DNA from: Bacteroidaceae bacterium
Lineage (GTDB): Bacteria; Bacteroidota; Bacteroidia; Bacteroidales; Bacteroidaceae
Direction of reading: 5' to 3'
NCBI GenBank assembly: GCA_024683455.1
Contig: JAIKYE010000036.1
Location: 1-64,000 of the forward strand
DNA length: 64,000 nucleotides
Shown here: in pieces, positions 28,665 through 36,770 of the stretch
Numbering within the stretch: the stretch's first letter is position 1
Layout of the letters: each line of letters starts with the position of its first letter
Made by a program: the position numbers and the translations under genes
Notes under the pieces: generated by a model
Databases searched by the model: none
What the model was told of the DNA's origin: nothing
Seen by the model: the letters and a program-made list of their open reading frames with translations, nothing else

Positions 28665-29591
28665 ATGGAGAAAGTAATTTTAAAATCTTCTACGCCTATA
28701 GATTACGTAATACCATTCGTAGATTGTAGCGATGAGAACTGGCTTGTGGAGTATAAGAAGCATGTTTCAGGGCCAAGCGGATGGAGCAACAACGCCACTC
28801 GCTTCCGCGACTGGGAGACACTCCGCTATCAACTGCGCAGCATAGAACGTTATATGCCATGGATAAGGAACATATATTTAGTGATGTCTATCTCTGAAAC
28901 ACAAATCCCCAAATGGCTTAACACAGAGCATGAACGTGTACACATTGTATGGGACTGGGAGATTGTGCCGCGTGAATATTTGCCTATCTTTAACTCTAAC
29001 GTCATAGACCTGTATATTCCATGCATAGAGGGATTGAGTGAACGATACCTATATGCCTGTGATGACTATATAGTTATGAGGGAACAGAAACCTGAGAATT
29101 TTTTTACGAAGGATGGGATTAGATTGCGAGTGGGGCTATGCTTATTCGGAAGCGATACCTATGCACAGACCATCTACAACTCTGACAAACTAATATGTCC
29201 CCAATATGTCATCGAAAGGAAAGATGGTTATTATCTTCTGCCCTACTGTAATCACGCCGTAGTACCGCACCTAAAGACTGAGAACCAGATTGCGCTAATA
29301 GAATATAAGACAGAGATAGAAACCTCTCTTTCCAGATTCAGGGAAGGCAAAAACCTGACATGGATTATCTATCCGCTATGCCTAATGAAGAAAGGATTAC
29401 TGCAAAAGGGTAATGTCGTTACAAACTACAATGCACTCATTGATGAAAACAGTATCCGAAATCTGAACTTCAAAGATTGTGATGTGATTGTCCTCAATGA
29501 TGAGTATCAAGATGATTTTGAAAAGGGAAAGGCGATGCTAATAAACCGCTTGGAAGAAGTTTTGCCGGGTAAATCAGAATTCGAGAAGTAA
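28665..29591 (+). CDS. Stealth-type sugar-phosphate transferase (capsular polysaccharide phosphotransferase family)
   Basis: IDYVIPFVDCSDENWLVEYKK; RFRDWETLRYQLRSIERYMPWIRNIYLV; HERVHIVWDWEIVPREYLPIFNSNVIDLYIPCIEGLSERYLYACDDYIV. Confidence 0.8.
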   Translation: MEKVILKSSTPIDYVIPFVDCSDENWLVEYKKHVSGPSGWSNNATRFRDWETLRYQLRSIERYMPWIRNIYLVMSISETQIPKWLNTEHERVHIVWDWEIVPREYLPIFNSNVIDLYIPCIEGLSERYLYACDDYIVMREQKPENFFTKDGIRLRVGLCLFGSDTYAQTIYNSDKLICPQYVIERKDGYYLLPYCNHAVVPHLKTENQIALIEYKTEIETSLSRFREGKNLTWIIYPLCLMKKGLLQKGNVVTNYNALIDENSIRNLNFKDCDVIVLNDEYQDDFEKGKAMLINRLEEVLPGKSEFEK

Positions 29592-29655
29592 TAATAGAAA
29601 TGACCATAGAAAATTACGACAATAGATTTGTTTCATTTTATTAATGTTAGTTGTT

Positions 29656-29723
29656 AAGCCTGCTACACCCTCTAATTAGTCTTTATTTAACAGGAACGAA
29701 GATGTCAAGAGGGGGGCAGGCTT
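29656..29723 (+). other. Long-stem hairpin (terminator or structured RNA candidate)
   Basis: AAGCCTGC...CCCTCT / AGAGGG...GCAGGCTT followed by tcttt. Confidence 0.5.
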
Positions 29724-29920
29724 TCTTTGATGTTGCTTTCAATCAATTTCAGTGTAATTGCTTTTTAACAATAAAGAAGTAATATAAACATTAGGTTGTT
29801 TCATTATTATTGTCTATTCATACACTATTAAGTACCGAAAATGTATAATACATACACAAATCGGCAGTTAAAAGTGTAATCTTGACTTATACTGATATAG
29901 GTAAACTCATTTATTTACCT

Positions 29921-29971
29921 GAGCTTACTCGAACAATCGTTTGAGCTTACTCGATTGATTGAGTAAGCTTA
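29921..29971. repeat. Direct plus inverted repeat of GAGCTTACTCGA
   Basis: gagcttactcga at 29921 and 29943, inverted copy gagtaagctt after gattgatt spacer. Confidence 0.75.
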
Positions 29972-30026
29972 GGGTTTTTGGGGTGCAAAATTCAGTGAAC
30001 AACAGCACCATGTCACCTTTGGTTCG

Positions 30027-30140
30027 TTCAGATAGTCTCCATGAGTCATTCCAACTATCTCCACGAGTCATTGAGATAGTCTCTTACCCCCCATAGAGAA
30101 TATCTGAACGAGTCGTGGAGACTATCTGAATGAGTCGTTA
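30027..30140. repeat. Compound intergenic repeat (AGATAGTCTCC / YGAGTCRT motifs with inverted copies)
   Basis: TTCAGATAGTCTCC (30027-30040) and exact inverse GGAGACTATCTGAA (30117-30130); four YGAGTCRT motifs. Confidence 0.8.
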
Positions 30141-30144
30141 AGTA

Positions 30145-31065
30145 CTACCCCATAAAGAAAAGGCTGACTCCAACCACGGAGATAACGGCTCCAATGATGG
30201 CACGCCAGGTGATTCTTTCATGGAAAATGAAATGAGCGGGCAGGAGAATAATAATAGGCGTCATAGCCATCAACGTGGAGGCTATGCCTGCAGCGGTGTA
30301 CTGGACAGCCATCAGTGAGAAGCCCACACCAACAAAAGGACCAAAGATGGTGGTTGCAATGGCAACCGAGAGACCTTTCCGATCATGGAGAGCCTGACTA
30401 AGAGGAGCCAAGCCTTTGCGGAAATAGAGCAATAAGGAGAAGCCTATAATACCAGCTATGCAACGATAGAAATTAGCACTGAAGGGTACCAACCACTCTG
30501 CCATACCGTCTGTGGAGACATAATGATCCATACCTATCTTGCTAAGCACAAGTCCTATTCCCTGACACAGAGCCGCTCCTGTGGCAAAAAGCACCCCTCG
30601 GAGTGGGAGGCTGAGCGAAACCCTATGATGCTCTCCCCTACCCAAGACAGATATGCCAATACCAAACAGTGTGACCAGCATGGCTACAATACTCATCCGT
30701 GTCATCTGCTGCCCCAGAGTTACCCATGCCGTCAATGCTGCGGAAAGAGGGGCAAGGGTCATAAACAACTGTCCAAAGCGTGAACCTATAATAATATAAC
30801 ACTGGAACAGGCAGAAGTCGCCAATGACATATCCTACAATTCCCGACAACAACATCCAACCGATAGCTTCTGCCGAGGCTCCGCCTGGCAGGACATTACC
30901 CGTAACAACACCAAACAAGACCAAAGAGAAAAGCAAGGTTAAGGACATACGCAACACATTAAGCGTAAGATTCCCTAAGCGTTTGCTACCAAACTCGCTC
31001 AACAATGCTGTTGCAGTCCATGAGAATGCTACACCAATAGAAATAAGTTCACCTAAATAGGACAT
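30145..31065 (-). CDS. EamA/DMT-family transporter
   Basis: About ten hydrophobic segments; duplicated EamA-like halves. Confidence 0.85.
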   Translation of the reverse strand: MSYLGELISIGVAFSWTATALLSEFGSKRLGNLTLNVLRMSLTLLFSLVLFGVVTGNVLPGGASAEAIGWMLLSGIVGYVIGDFCLFQCYIIIGSRFGQLFMTLAPLSAALTAWVTLGQQMTRMSIVAMLVTLFGIGISVLGRGEHHRVSLSLPLRGVLFATGAALCQGIGLVLSKIGMDHYVSTDGMAEWLVPFSANFYRCIAGIIGFSLLLYFRKGLAPLSQALHDRKGLSVAIATTIFGPFVGVGFSLMAVQYTAAGIASTLMAMTPIIILLPAHFIFHERITWRAIIGAVISVVGVSLFFMG

Positions 31066-31121
31066 GGGGAAATGAAAGAAAAATGGCTTTATTCTTTTGT
31101 TAATATGGATTGGTTAAAGCA

Positions 31122-31150
31122 AAATAAGAGAGGCGGCGCCTCTCTTATTT
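31122..31150 (-). terminator. Terminator hairpin after asnS
   Basis: aaataagagaggc-ggc-gcctctcttattt perfect stem. Confidence 0.75.
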
Positions 31151-31159
31151 GCATTTATA

Positions 31160-32629
31160 TTAGAACTCTGCGTTCTTGGGAGTACGTGGGAATGGAATAA
31201 CGTCACGGATGTTCTGCATGCCGGTAACGAAGAGTATCAAACGCTCGAAACCAAGGCCAAAGCCTGCATGAGGACAACTTCCGTACTTACGTGTATCAAG
31301 ATACCACCACAAGTGGGTCATATCCATCTGACGACGCTCTATCTCTCCCATCAGCTTGTCATAACTTGCCTCACGAACAGAACCGCCGATAATCTCACCT
31401 ATAGAGGGGAAGAGTACATCGGTGCCCTGCATGGTAGGACCGGGTGCTACACAACCCTTGTAACCAACAGAACCGCCATTCTCCGTTGCGGGATTCTGCT
31501 TCATATAGAATGACTTGATGGCTGTGGGATAGTCGGTCATGATGACAGGCTTCTTAAAGTGCTCCTCTACCAAGTAGCGCTCATGCTCGCTGGCCAGGTC
31601 ATCGCCCCAGTTGCAGGGGAACTCAAACTTCTTGCCATTCTTGATGGCTTCCTGCAAGATATTGATACCCTCGGTATAAGGCAGACGAACGAAATCTTCC
31701 TTCAGGACACCCTCAAGACGGGGAATCAAATCCTGATTGGGGGTGATGAATTTATTGTTGTTGATGAACTCCAAATCGTCCTTGCACTTCTCGAGTGCCC
31801 AACGAACACAATACTTGATGAAGTCTTCCTCCAGATCCATCAGTTCTTCCTGATCAAGGAAGGCAACTTCAGGCTCTACCATCCAGAACTCTGCCAAGTG
31901 GCGAGGTGTATTGCTGTTCTCTGCACGGAATGTAGGACCGAAGGTATAGATAGCACCCAGAGCTGTGGCACCCAACTCGCCCTCCAGCTGACCGCTTACG
32001 GTAAGGGAGGTCTGTTCGCCAAAGAAGTCGTCATCATAGATGATTTTACCCTGTTCGTCCTTCTTCAGGTCATACAGGTTCTTGGTAGTAACCTGGAACA
32101 TATTTCCAGCTCCCTCACAGTCTGAAGCTGTAATAAGGGGGGTATGGAAATAGAAGTATCCGTGCTCGTGGAAATAAGTATGGATAGCCATTGCCATATT
32201 GTGGCGAATGCGCAGGATAGCACCAAAGAGGTTTGTGCGGGGACGCAGATGAGCTACGGTGCGGAGGTATTCCATGGAAGCACCTTTCTTCTGCAAAGGA
32301 TAGGTATTATCGCAATCGCCCAGAATCTCTATGGCTGTAGCCTGAATCTCGCTGGCCTGACCGGCTGCGGGACTTTCCACTAACTTACCCTCAACACTGA
32401 TGCATGCGCCTGTGGTGATGCGCTTTATAGTCTCCTCGGGGAAATTAGCCTCATCGCCCACGATCTGCACACTCTTGACAGTGCTTCCGTCGTTCAGAGC
32501 AACAAAGAAGATACCCTTAGAGCCACGCTTACTGCGCACCCAACCTTTAACACAGATTGAGGCCCCCTCCTCGCTCCCCCTTTGGGGGAGTGCCATGTTG
32601 AGGACATCTATTATTTTTGTTCTTTTCAT
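31160..32629 (-). CDS. asnS: Asparaginyl-tRNA synthetase
   Basis: [69 protein letters not shown]. Confidence 0.95.
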   Translation of the reverse strand: MKRTKIIDVLNMALPQRGSEEGASICVKGWVRSKRGSKGIFFVALNDGSTVKSVQIVGDEANFPEETIKRITTGACISVEGKLVESPAAGQASEIQATAIEILGDCDNTYPLQKKGASMEYLRTVAHLRPRTNLFGAILRIRHNMAMAIHTYFHEHGYFYFHTPLITASDCEGAGNMFQVTTKNLYDLKKDEQGKIIYDDDFFGEQTSLTVSGQLEGELGATALGAIYTFGPTFRAENSNTPRHLAEFWMVEPEVAFLDQEELMDLEEDFIKYCVRWALEKCKDDLEFINNNKFITPNQDLIPRLEGVLKEDFVRLPYTEGINILQEAIKNGKKFEFPCNWGDDLASEHERYLVEEHFKKPVIMTDYPTAIKSFYMKQNPATENGGSVGYKGCVAPGPTMQGTDVLFPSIGEIIGGSVREASYDKLMGEIERRQMDMTHLWWYLDTRKYGSCPHAGFGLGFERLILFVTGMQNIRDVIPFPRTPKNAEF

Positions 32630-32691
32630 CTAGTTTCCTGTTTATTCTTTGTTCGATAATTCCACTTCCCCAAGGGGGAGGCGGAGGGGGC

Positions 32692-33942
32692 TTATTCAAA
32701 CGCTCCCATACGCAGCATGTTCACTTCCTGCTCTGTGAGGTAACGCCAGTCACCACGACGAACATTCTTCTTGGTAAGACCGGCAAAGAATACGCGGTCC
32801 AACTTGATAACCTTATAACCAAGGCTCTCGAAGATACGACGAACAATACGGTTACGTCCACTGTGAATCTCGATACCTACCTGCTTGCGGTCGGTCTCGC
32901 TGGCATATTCAATAGCGTCTGCGTGGATCTCACCATCCTCCAACTGAATACCGTCTGCAATCATACGCATATCGGCAGCTGTGACATTCTTATTGAGATA
33001 TACGTGGTAAATCTTCTTCTTCATGTACTGAGGATGTGTCAGCTTGCTTGCCAATTCACCATCGTTGGTAAGCAGAAGCACACCTGTAGTGTTGCGGTCG
33101 AGACGACCTACAGGATAGATACGCTCGCGACAAGCACCCTTTACCAAGTCCATAACAGTCTTGCGGTTCTGTGGGTCATCACTGGTGGTAACATAATCCT
33201 TGGGCTTGTTGAGAAGGATATAAACCTTCTTCTCTATACTAACCAACTGATCGTGGAACAACACAGAATCAGAACGCTTAATCTTAGTACCCAATTCGGT
33301 TACAACCTGACCGTTTACCTTTACTACACCTGCCTCGATGAAGCTATCTGCCTCACGACGACTGCATACACCGGCATTAGCCAGGAACTTGTTCAGACGG
33401 ATTGGTTCATCGGGATCTACATGAGTCTCCTTGTACTCAATCTGCTTCTTCATGCTATACTTAGCATTGGGGTTGTAACCTGCTGTACGAGGACGACGGT
33501 TGAAACCACCACCCTGCTGACGGGGCTGATAGCCACCACGGTTATAACCACCTGTACGGGGGCGCTGCTGATAACCGCCTTCACCACCTGCATTGTAACG
33601 GGGACGGGGCTGATAGCCACCCTCGCCACCTGCATTATAGCGGGGACGGGGCTGATAACCACCCTCGCGAGGCTGACGGGGCTGATAACCGCCTTCGGCA
33701 TTGTAGCGGGGACGGGGCTGATAACCACCCTCACGTGACTGATAGGGACGACTGGTCTGTCCCTCAGAGTTACTACTAAACGCAGGACGGCTTATACGCG
33801 GACGCATAACACGACCCTGACTGCTATATCTAGGGGTACGATTGTTTTCACTTCCATACTGCTGAGGGCGGTAGCCATCGCGGCCTTCACTCTCATTTCT
33901 CTCAGAGAATTTTTCTCTCCAGCTTTCGTCTTCTGTAATCAT
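32692..33942 (-). CDS. rRNA pseudouridine synthase (RluB/RsuA type) with Arg/Gly/Tyr-rich N-terminal extension
   Basis: IRLNKFLANAGVCSRREAD; YPVGRLDRNTTGVLLLTNDGELA; N-terminal GGYQPRPRYNA repeats. Confidence 0.9.
   Translation of the reverse strand: MITEDESWREKFSERNESEGRDGYRPQQYGSENNRTPRYSSQGRVMRPRISRPAFSSNSEGQTSRPYQSREGGYQPRPRYNAEGGYQPRQPREGGYQPRPRYNAGGEGGYQPRPRYNAGGEGGYQQRPRTGGYNRGGYQPRQQGGGFNRRPRTAGYNPNAKYSMKKQIEYKETHVDPDEPIRLNKFLANAGVCSRREADSFIEAGVVKVNGQVVTELGTKIKRSDSVLFHDQLVSIEKKVYILLNKPKDYVTTSDDPQNRKTVMDLVKGACRERIYPVGRLDRNTTGVLLLTNDGELASKLTHPQYMKKKIYHVYLNKNVTAADMRMIADGIQLEDGEIHADAIEYASETDRKQVGIEIHSGRNRIVRRIFESLGYKVIKLDRVFFAGLTKKNVRRGDWRYLTEQEVNMLRMGAFE
33528..33738 (-). repeat. Coding tandem repeats in RluB-type N-terminal extension
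   Basis: Repeated GGYQPRPRYNAGGE units on minus strand. Confidence 0.85.
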
Positions 33943-33974
33943 AAATCTTTTTCTTTTTAAAAGTGTTTTTTTAA

Positions 33975-35321
33975 CTAAATACCTATATATGTATGAGGAG
34001 TTATTGCGCGCAGCTCTTCCTTCACAGATTCACTGACATTAAGCTCCTCAATAAAGTTCTTGATTGTAGCCTCATCAATACCCTTTCCTGTACGGGTAAG
34101 AGCCTTAAGTGCTTCATAAGGATGAGGATATGCCTCGCGGCGAAGGATGGTCTGAATAGCCTCGGCACAAACAGCCCAACAGTTATCCAGATCACGATTG
34201 ATTGCCTCTTGGTTCAATACCAACTTACGCAGTCCCTTCAGGGTACTATTGATACTGATAAGCATGTGTCCCATGGGAACACCGATGTTACGTAAAACAG
34301 TACTATCGGTAAGGTCGCGCTGCAAACGGCTTACAGGCAACTTCTGGCTCAGGTGCAACAAGATGGCATTGGCAATACCCAAATTACCTTCTGAGTTCTC
34401 GAAATCGATAGGATTCACCTTGTGAGGCATGGCACTGGACCCAACCTCACCGGCCTTTATCTTCTGACGGAAGTACTCCATAGAGACGTACTGCCAGAAG
34501 TCACGGTCGAGGTCAATAATAATAGTATTGATACGCTTCATTGCGTCGAAGATGGCACCCAAACAGTCGTAATTACTGATCTGAGTGGTATATTCTTCAC
34601 GCTCCAAGCCAAGTTTCTCGGAAACAAACTTTGCACCGAACTGACGCCAGTCATACTGAGGGTATGCTACATGGTGAGCATTAAAGTTACCTGTAGCACC
34701 ACCGAACTTAGCTGTTACCGGACACTGACGCAACATCTCCAACTGGCGCTGCAAGCGATATACAAACACCATCACCTCCTTACCCAGACGGGTAGGACTG
34801 GCTGGCTGTCCGTGCGTCTTAGCCAGCATAGGAACATCTTTCCACTCCTCGGCATAAGCAGCCAACTGGTCTATCAGTTCCTGAATGAGAGGATAGTAAA
34901 CCTGCTCCAGCGATTCCTTTACGCTCAAAGGCACACTGGTGTTGTTGATATCCTGTGAAGTAAGTCCAAAGTGGATAAACTCCTTGTATGGCTCCAAACC
35001 ACCAATAGCATCAAACTGCTCTTTTATGAAATACTCTACAGCTTTAACGTCGTGGTTGGTAACCTTCTCTATGTCCTTTACACGCTGTGCATCTTTTTCA
35101 GAAAAGTCCATATAGATTTTTCTCAGCACCACAAACAGGTTCTGAGGAAATGAAGCCAACTGAGGCAATGGCAACTCACAAAGTGTAATGAAATACTCTA
35201 TTTCAACTCTTACGCGATAGCGGATAAGAGCAAACTCTGAAAAATAACCAGCTAAGGTTTCTGTTTTTCCACGATAGCGACCATCTACGGGGGATATGGC
35301 CGTCAACAAATCTAATTCCAT
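33975..35321 (-). CDS. purB: Adenylosuccinate lyase
   Basis: MELDLLTAISPVDGRYRGKTETL...HGQPASPTRLGKE...GSSAMPHKVNPIDFENSEGN; start moved to internal MELDLL. Confidence 0.95.
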   Translation of the reverse strand: MELDLLTAISPVDGRYRGKTETLAGYFSEFALIRYRVRVEIEYFITLCELPLPQLASFPQNLFVVLRKIYMDFSEKDAQRVKDIEKVTNHDVKAVEYFIKEQFDAIGGLEPYKEFIHFGLTSQDINNTSVPLSVKESLEQVYYPLIQELIDQLAAYAEEWKDVPMLAKTHGQPASPTRLGKEVMVFVYRLQRQLEMLRQCPVTAKFGGATGNFNAHHVAYPQYDWRQFGAKFVSEKLGLEREEYTTQISNYDCLGAIFDAMKRINTIIIDLDRDFWQYVSMEYFRQKIKAGEVGSSAMPHKVNPIDFENSEGNLGIANAILLHLSQKLPVSRLQRDLTDSTVLRNIGVPMGHMLISINSTLKGLRKLVLNQEAINRDLDNCWAVCAEAIQTILRREAYPHPYEALKALTRTGKGIDEATIKNFIEELNVSESVKEELRAITPHTYIGI

Positions 35322-35369
35322 AGCGTTACAACTAATACGTGCGTCAAAATATACTCTCTTGTGCAAAAG

Positions 35370-35447
35370 TGGTGGGCGTTGACGGATTCGAACCGCCGAC
35401 CCTCTGCTTGTAAGGCAGATGCTCTGAACCAGCTGAGCTAAACGCCC
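35370..35447 (-). tRNA. tRNA-Val (UAC), with encoded CCA
   Basis: Minus strand gggcgtttagctcagctggttcagagcatctgccttacaagcagagggtcggcggttcgaatccgtcaacgcccacca. Confidence 0.95.
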
Positions 35448-35477
35448 ATTCTAAAGGAGGCTTGCGGGAAATGTTTG

Positions 35478-35552
35478 TGGGCGTTGACGGATTCGAACCG
35501 CCGACCCTCTGCTTGTAAGGCAGATGCTCTGAACCAGCTGAGCTAAACGCCC
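35478..35552 (-). tRNA. tRNA-Val (UAC), CCA not encoded
   Basis: Identical tRNA body; followed by acaaa rather than acca. Confidence 0.95.
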
Positions 35553-35583
35553 GCTCACAATACCCCCTTCAAGAAATGCGGAG

Positions 35584-35591
35584 CAAAGGTA
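35584..35591 (-). promoter_or_regulatory. -7 box (TAccTTTG on minus) for tRNA-Val pair
   Basis: caaaggta on + strand 32 nt upstream of tRNA 5' end. Confidence 0.5.
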
Positions 35592-35632
35592 TTACTTTTC
35601 TGCGGACTTACAAAATATTTCCTTAAATAATT

Positions 35633-36733
35633 TTATTTAGATGCGAATCGACGCGACTGCTCTTCAATCAGTGCTTGATCCTGGAAGTAGTTAATCTTCA
35701 TCGCGCGACGGACTTCGTCCATTGTCTGACATGCCGTCTCGCGGGCAACCTCACATCCTTTCCTGAGAATTTCATACACTTGTGGGATATCCTTCTCGAA
35801 CTCAGCACGACGCTGACGGATAGGTTCCAAGGTCTCCTGCAGGACACTCATCAAAAGCTTCTTACACTTCATATCACCCAAACCGCCACGTGTATAATGA
35901 TCCTTCATCTCCTGAAGGGTCTGGTAATCTGTGGTCATAGCAGCCACCATCTCATCTGTTGCGAAGGCATCCAGATATGTAAAGACGGTATTGCCCTCAA
36001 GATGACCGGGATCACTAACCTGAAGATGGGTGGGGTCTGTGTACATGCCCTTTACCTTCTTATTAACCTCATCGGCAGAATCGGAAAGATAAATACAGTT
36101 ACCAAGACTCTTGCTCATCTTAGCCTTACCATCGGTACCGGGAAGACGAAGACAGGCTGCATTCTCTGGCAACAGGATATTGGGTTCAACCAACGTATCT
36201 CCATAAATATTGTTGAATTTGCGAACAATCTCGCGGCACTGCTCCAACATAGGCTCCTGATCCTCACCGGCAGGTACAGTTGTAGCTTTGAACATGGTGA
36301 TATCTGCAGCCTGAGAGATAGGATAAGTAAAGAAACCGACAGGAATACTCTCGCCACTGAAACCACGCATCTGCACCTCGGTCTTAACTGTCGGGTTGCG
36401 CTGCAGACGGCTTACGCTGACCATATCCATAAAGTAGAAAGACAACTCACAGAGTTCGGGAATCTGACTCTGAATAAACAAGGTACTCTTTGCGGGATCC
36501 AGACCAGCGGCCAGATAATCAAGAGCAACCTCTATAACATTCTGACGTACTTTCTCAGGATTCTCTATATTGTCGGTCAATGCCTGCGCATCTGCCTCGA
36601 AGATGAATATCTTATCGTACAGACCAGAATTCTGCAGTTCCACTCTACGACGGAGTGAGCCTACATAATGGCCGATGTGAAGTTTTCCGGTTGGGCGGTC
36701 GCCCGTAAGAATAATCTTTTCTTTTGGTTCCAT
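35633..36733 (-). CDS. trpS: Tryptophanyl-tRNA synthetase
   Basis: [35 protein letters not shown]. Confidence 0.95.
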   Translation of the reverse strand: MEPKEKIILTGDRPTGKLHIGHYVGSLRRRVELQNSGLYDKIFIFEADAQALTDNIENPEKVRQNVIEVALDYLAAGLDPAKSTLFIQSQIPELCELSFYFMDMVSVSRLQRNPTVKTEVQMRGFSGESIPVGFFTYPISQAADITMFKATTVPAGEDQEPMLEQCREIVRKFNNIYGDTLVEPNILLPENAACLRLPGTDGKAKMSKSLGNCIYLSDSADEVNKKVKGMYTDPTHLQVSDPGHLEGNTVFTYLDAFATDEMVAAMTTDYQTLQEMKDHYTRGGLGDMKCKKLLMSVLQETLEPIRQRRAEFEKDIPQVYEILRKGCEVARETACQTMDEVRRAMKINYFQDQALIEEQSRRFASK

Positions 36734-36770
36734 TGTATATTTTGTAATTAATCAATTTTCATTTTTTTCA

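Noticed and set aside
18013-29591. Integrated conjugative element or prophage
   Set aside because: No integrase, relaxase, phage structural genes or tRNA-attached direct repeats visible around the locus
33528-33738. CRISPR-like or minisatellite array on + strand
   Set aside because: Explained by coding repeats in the RluB-type N-terminal extension on the minus strand
32617-33738. 373-aa + strand hydrophobic/Thr-rich ORF (TCIVTGTGLIATLATCIIAGTG)
   Set aside because: Antisense translation of the RluB-type repeats; not a separate repeat protein
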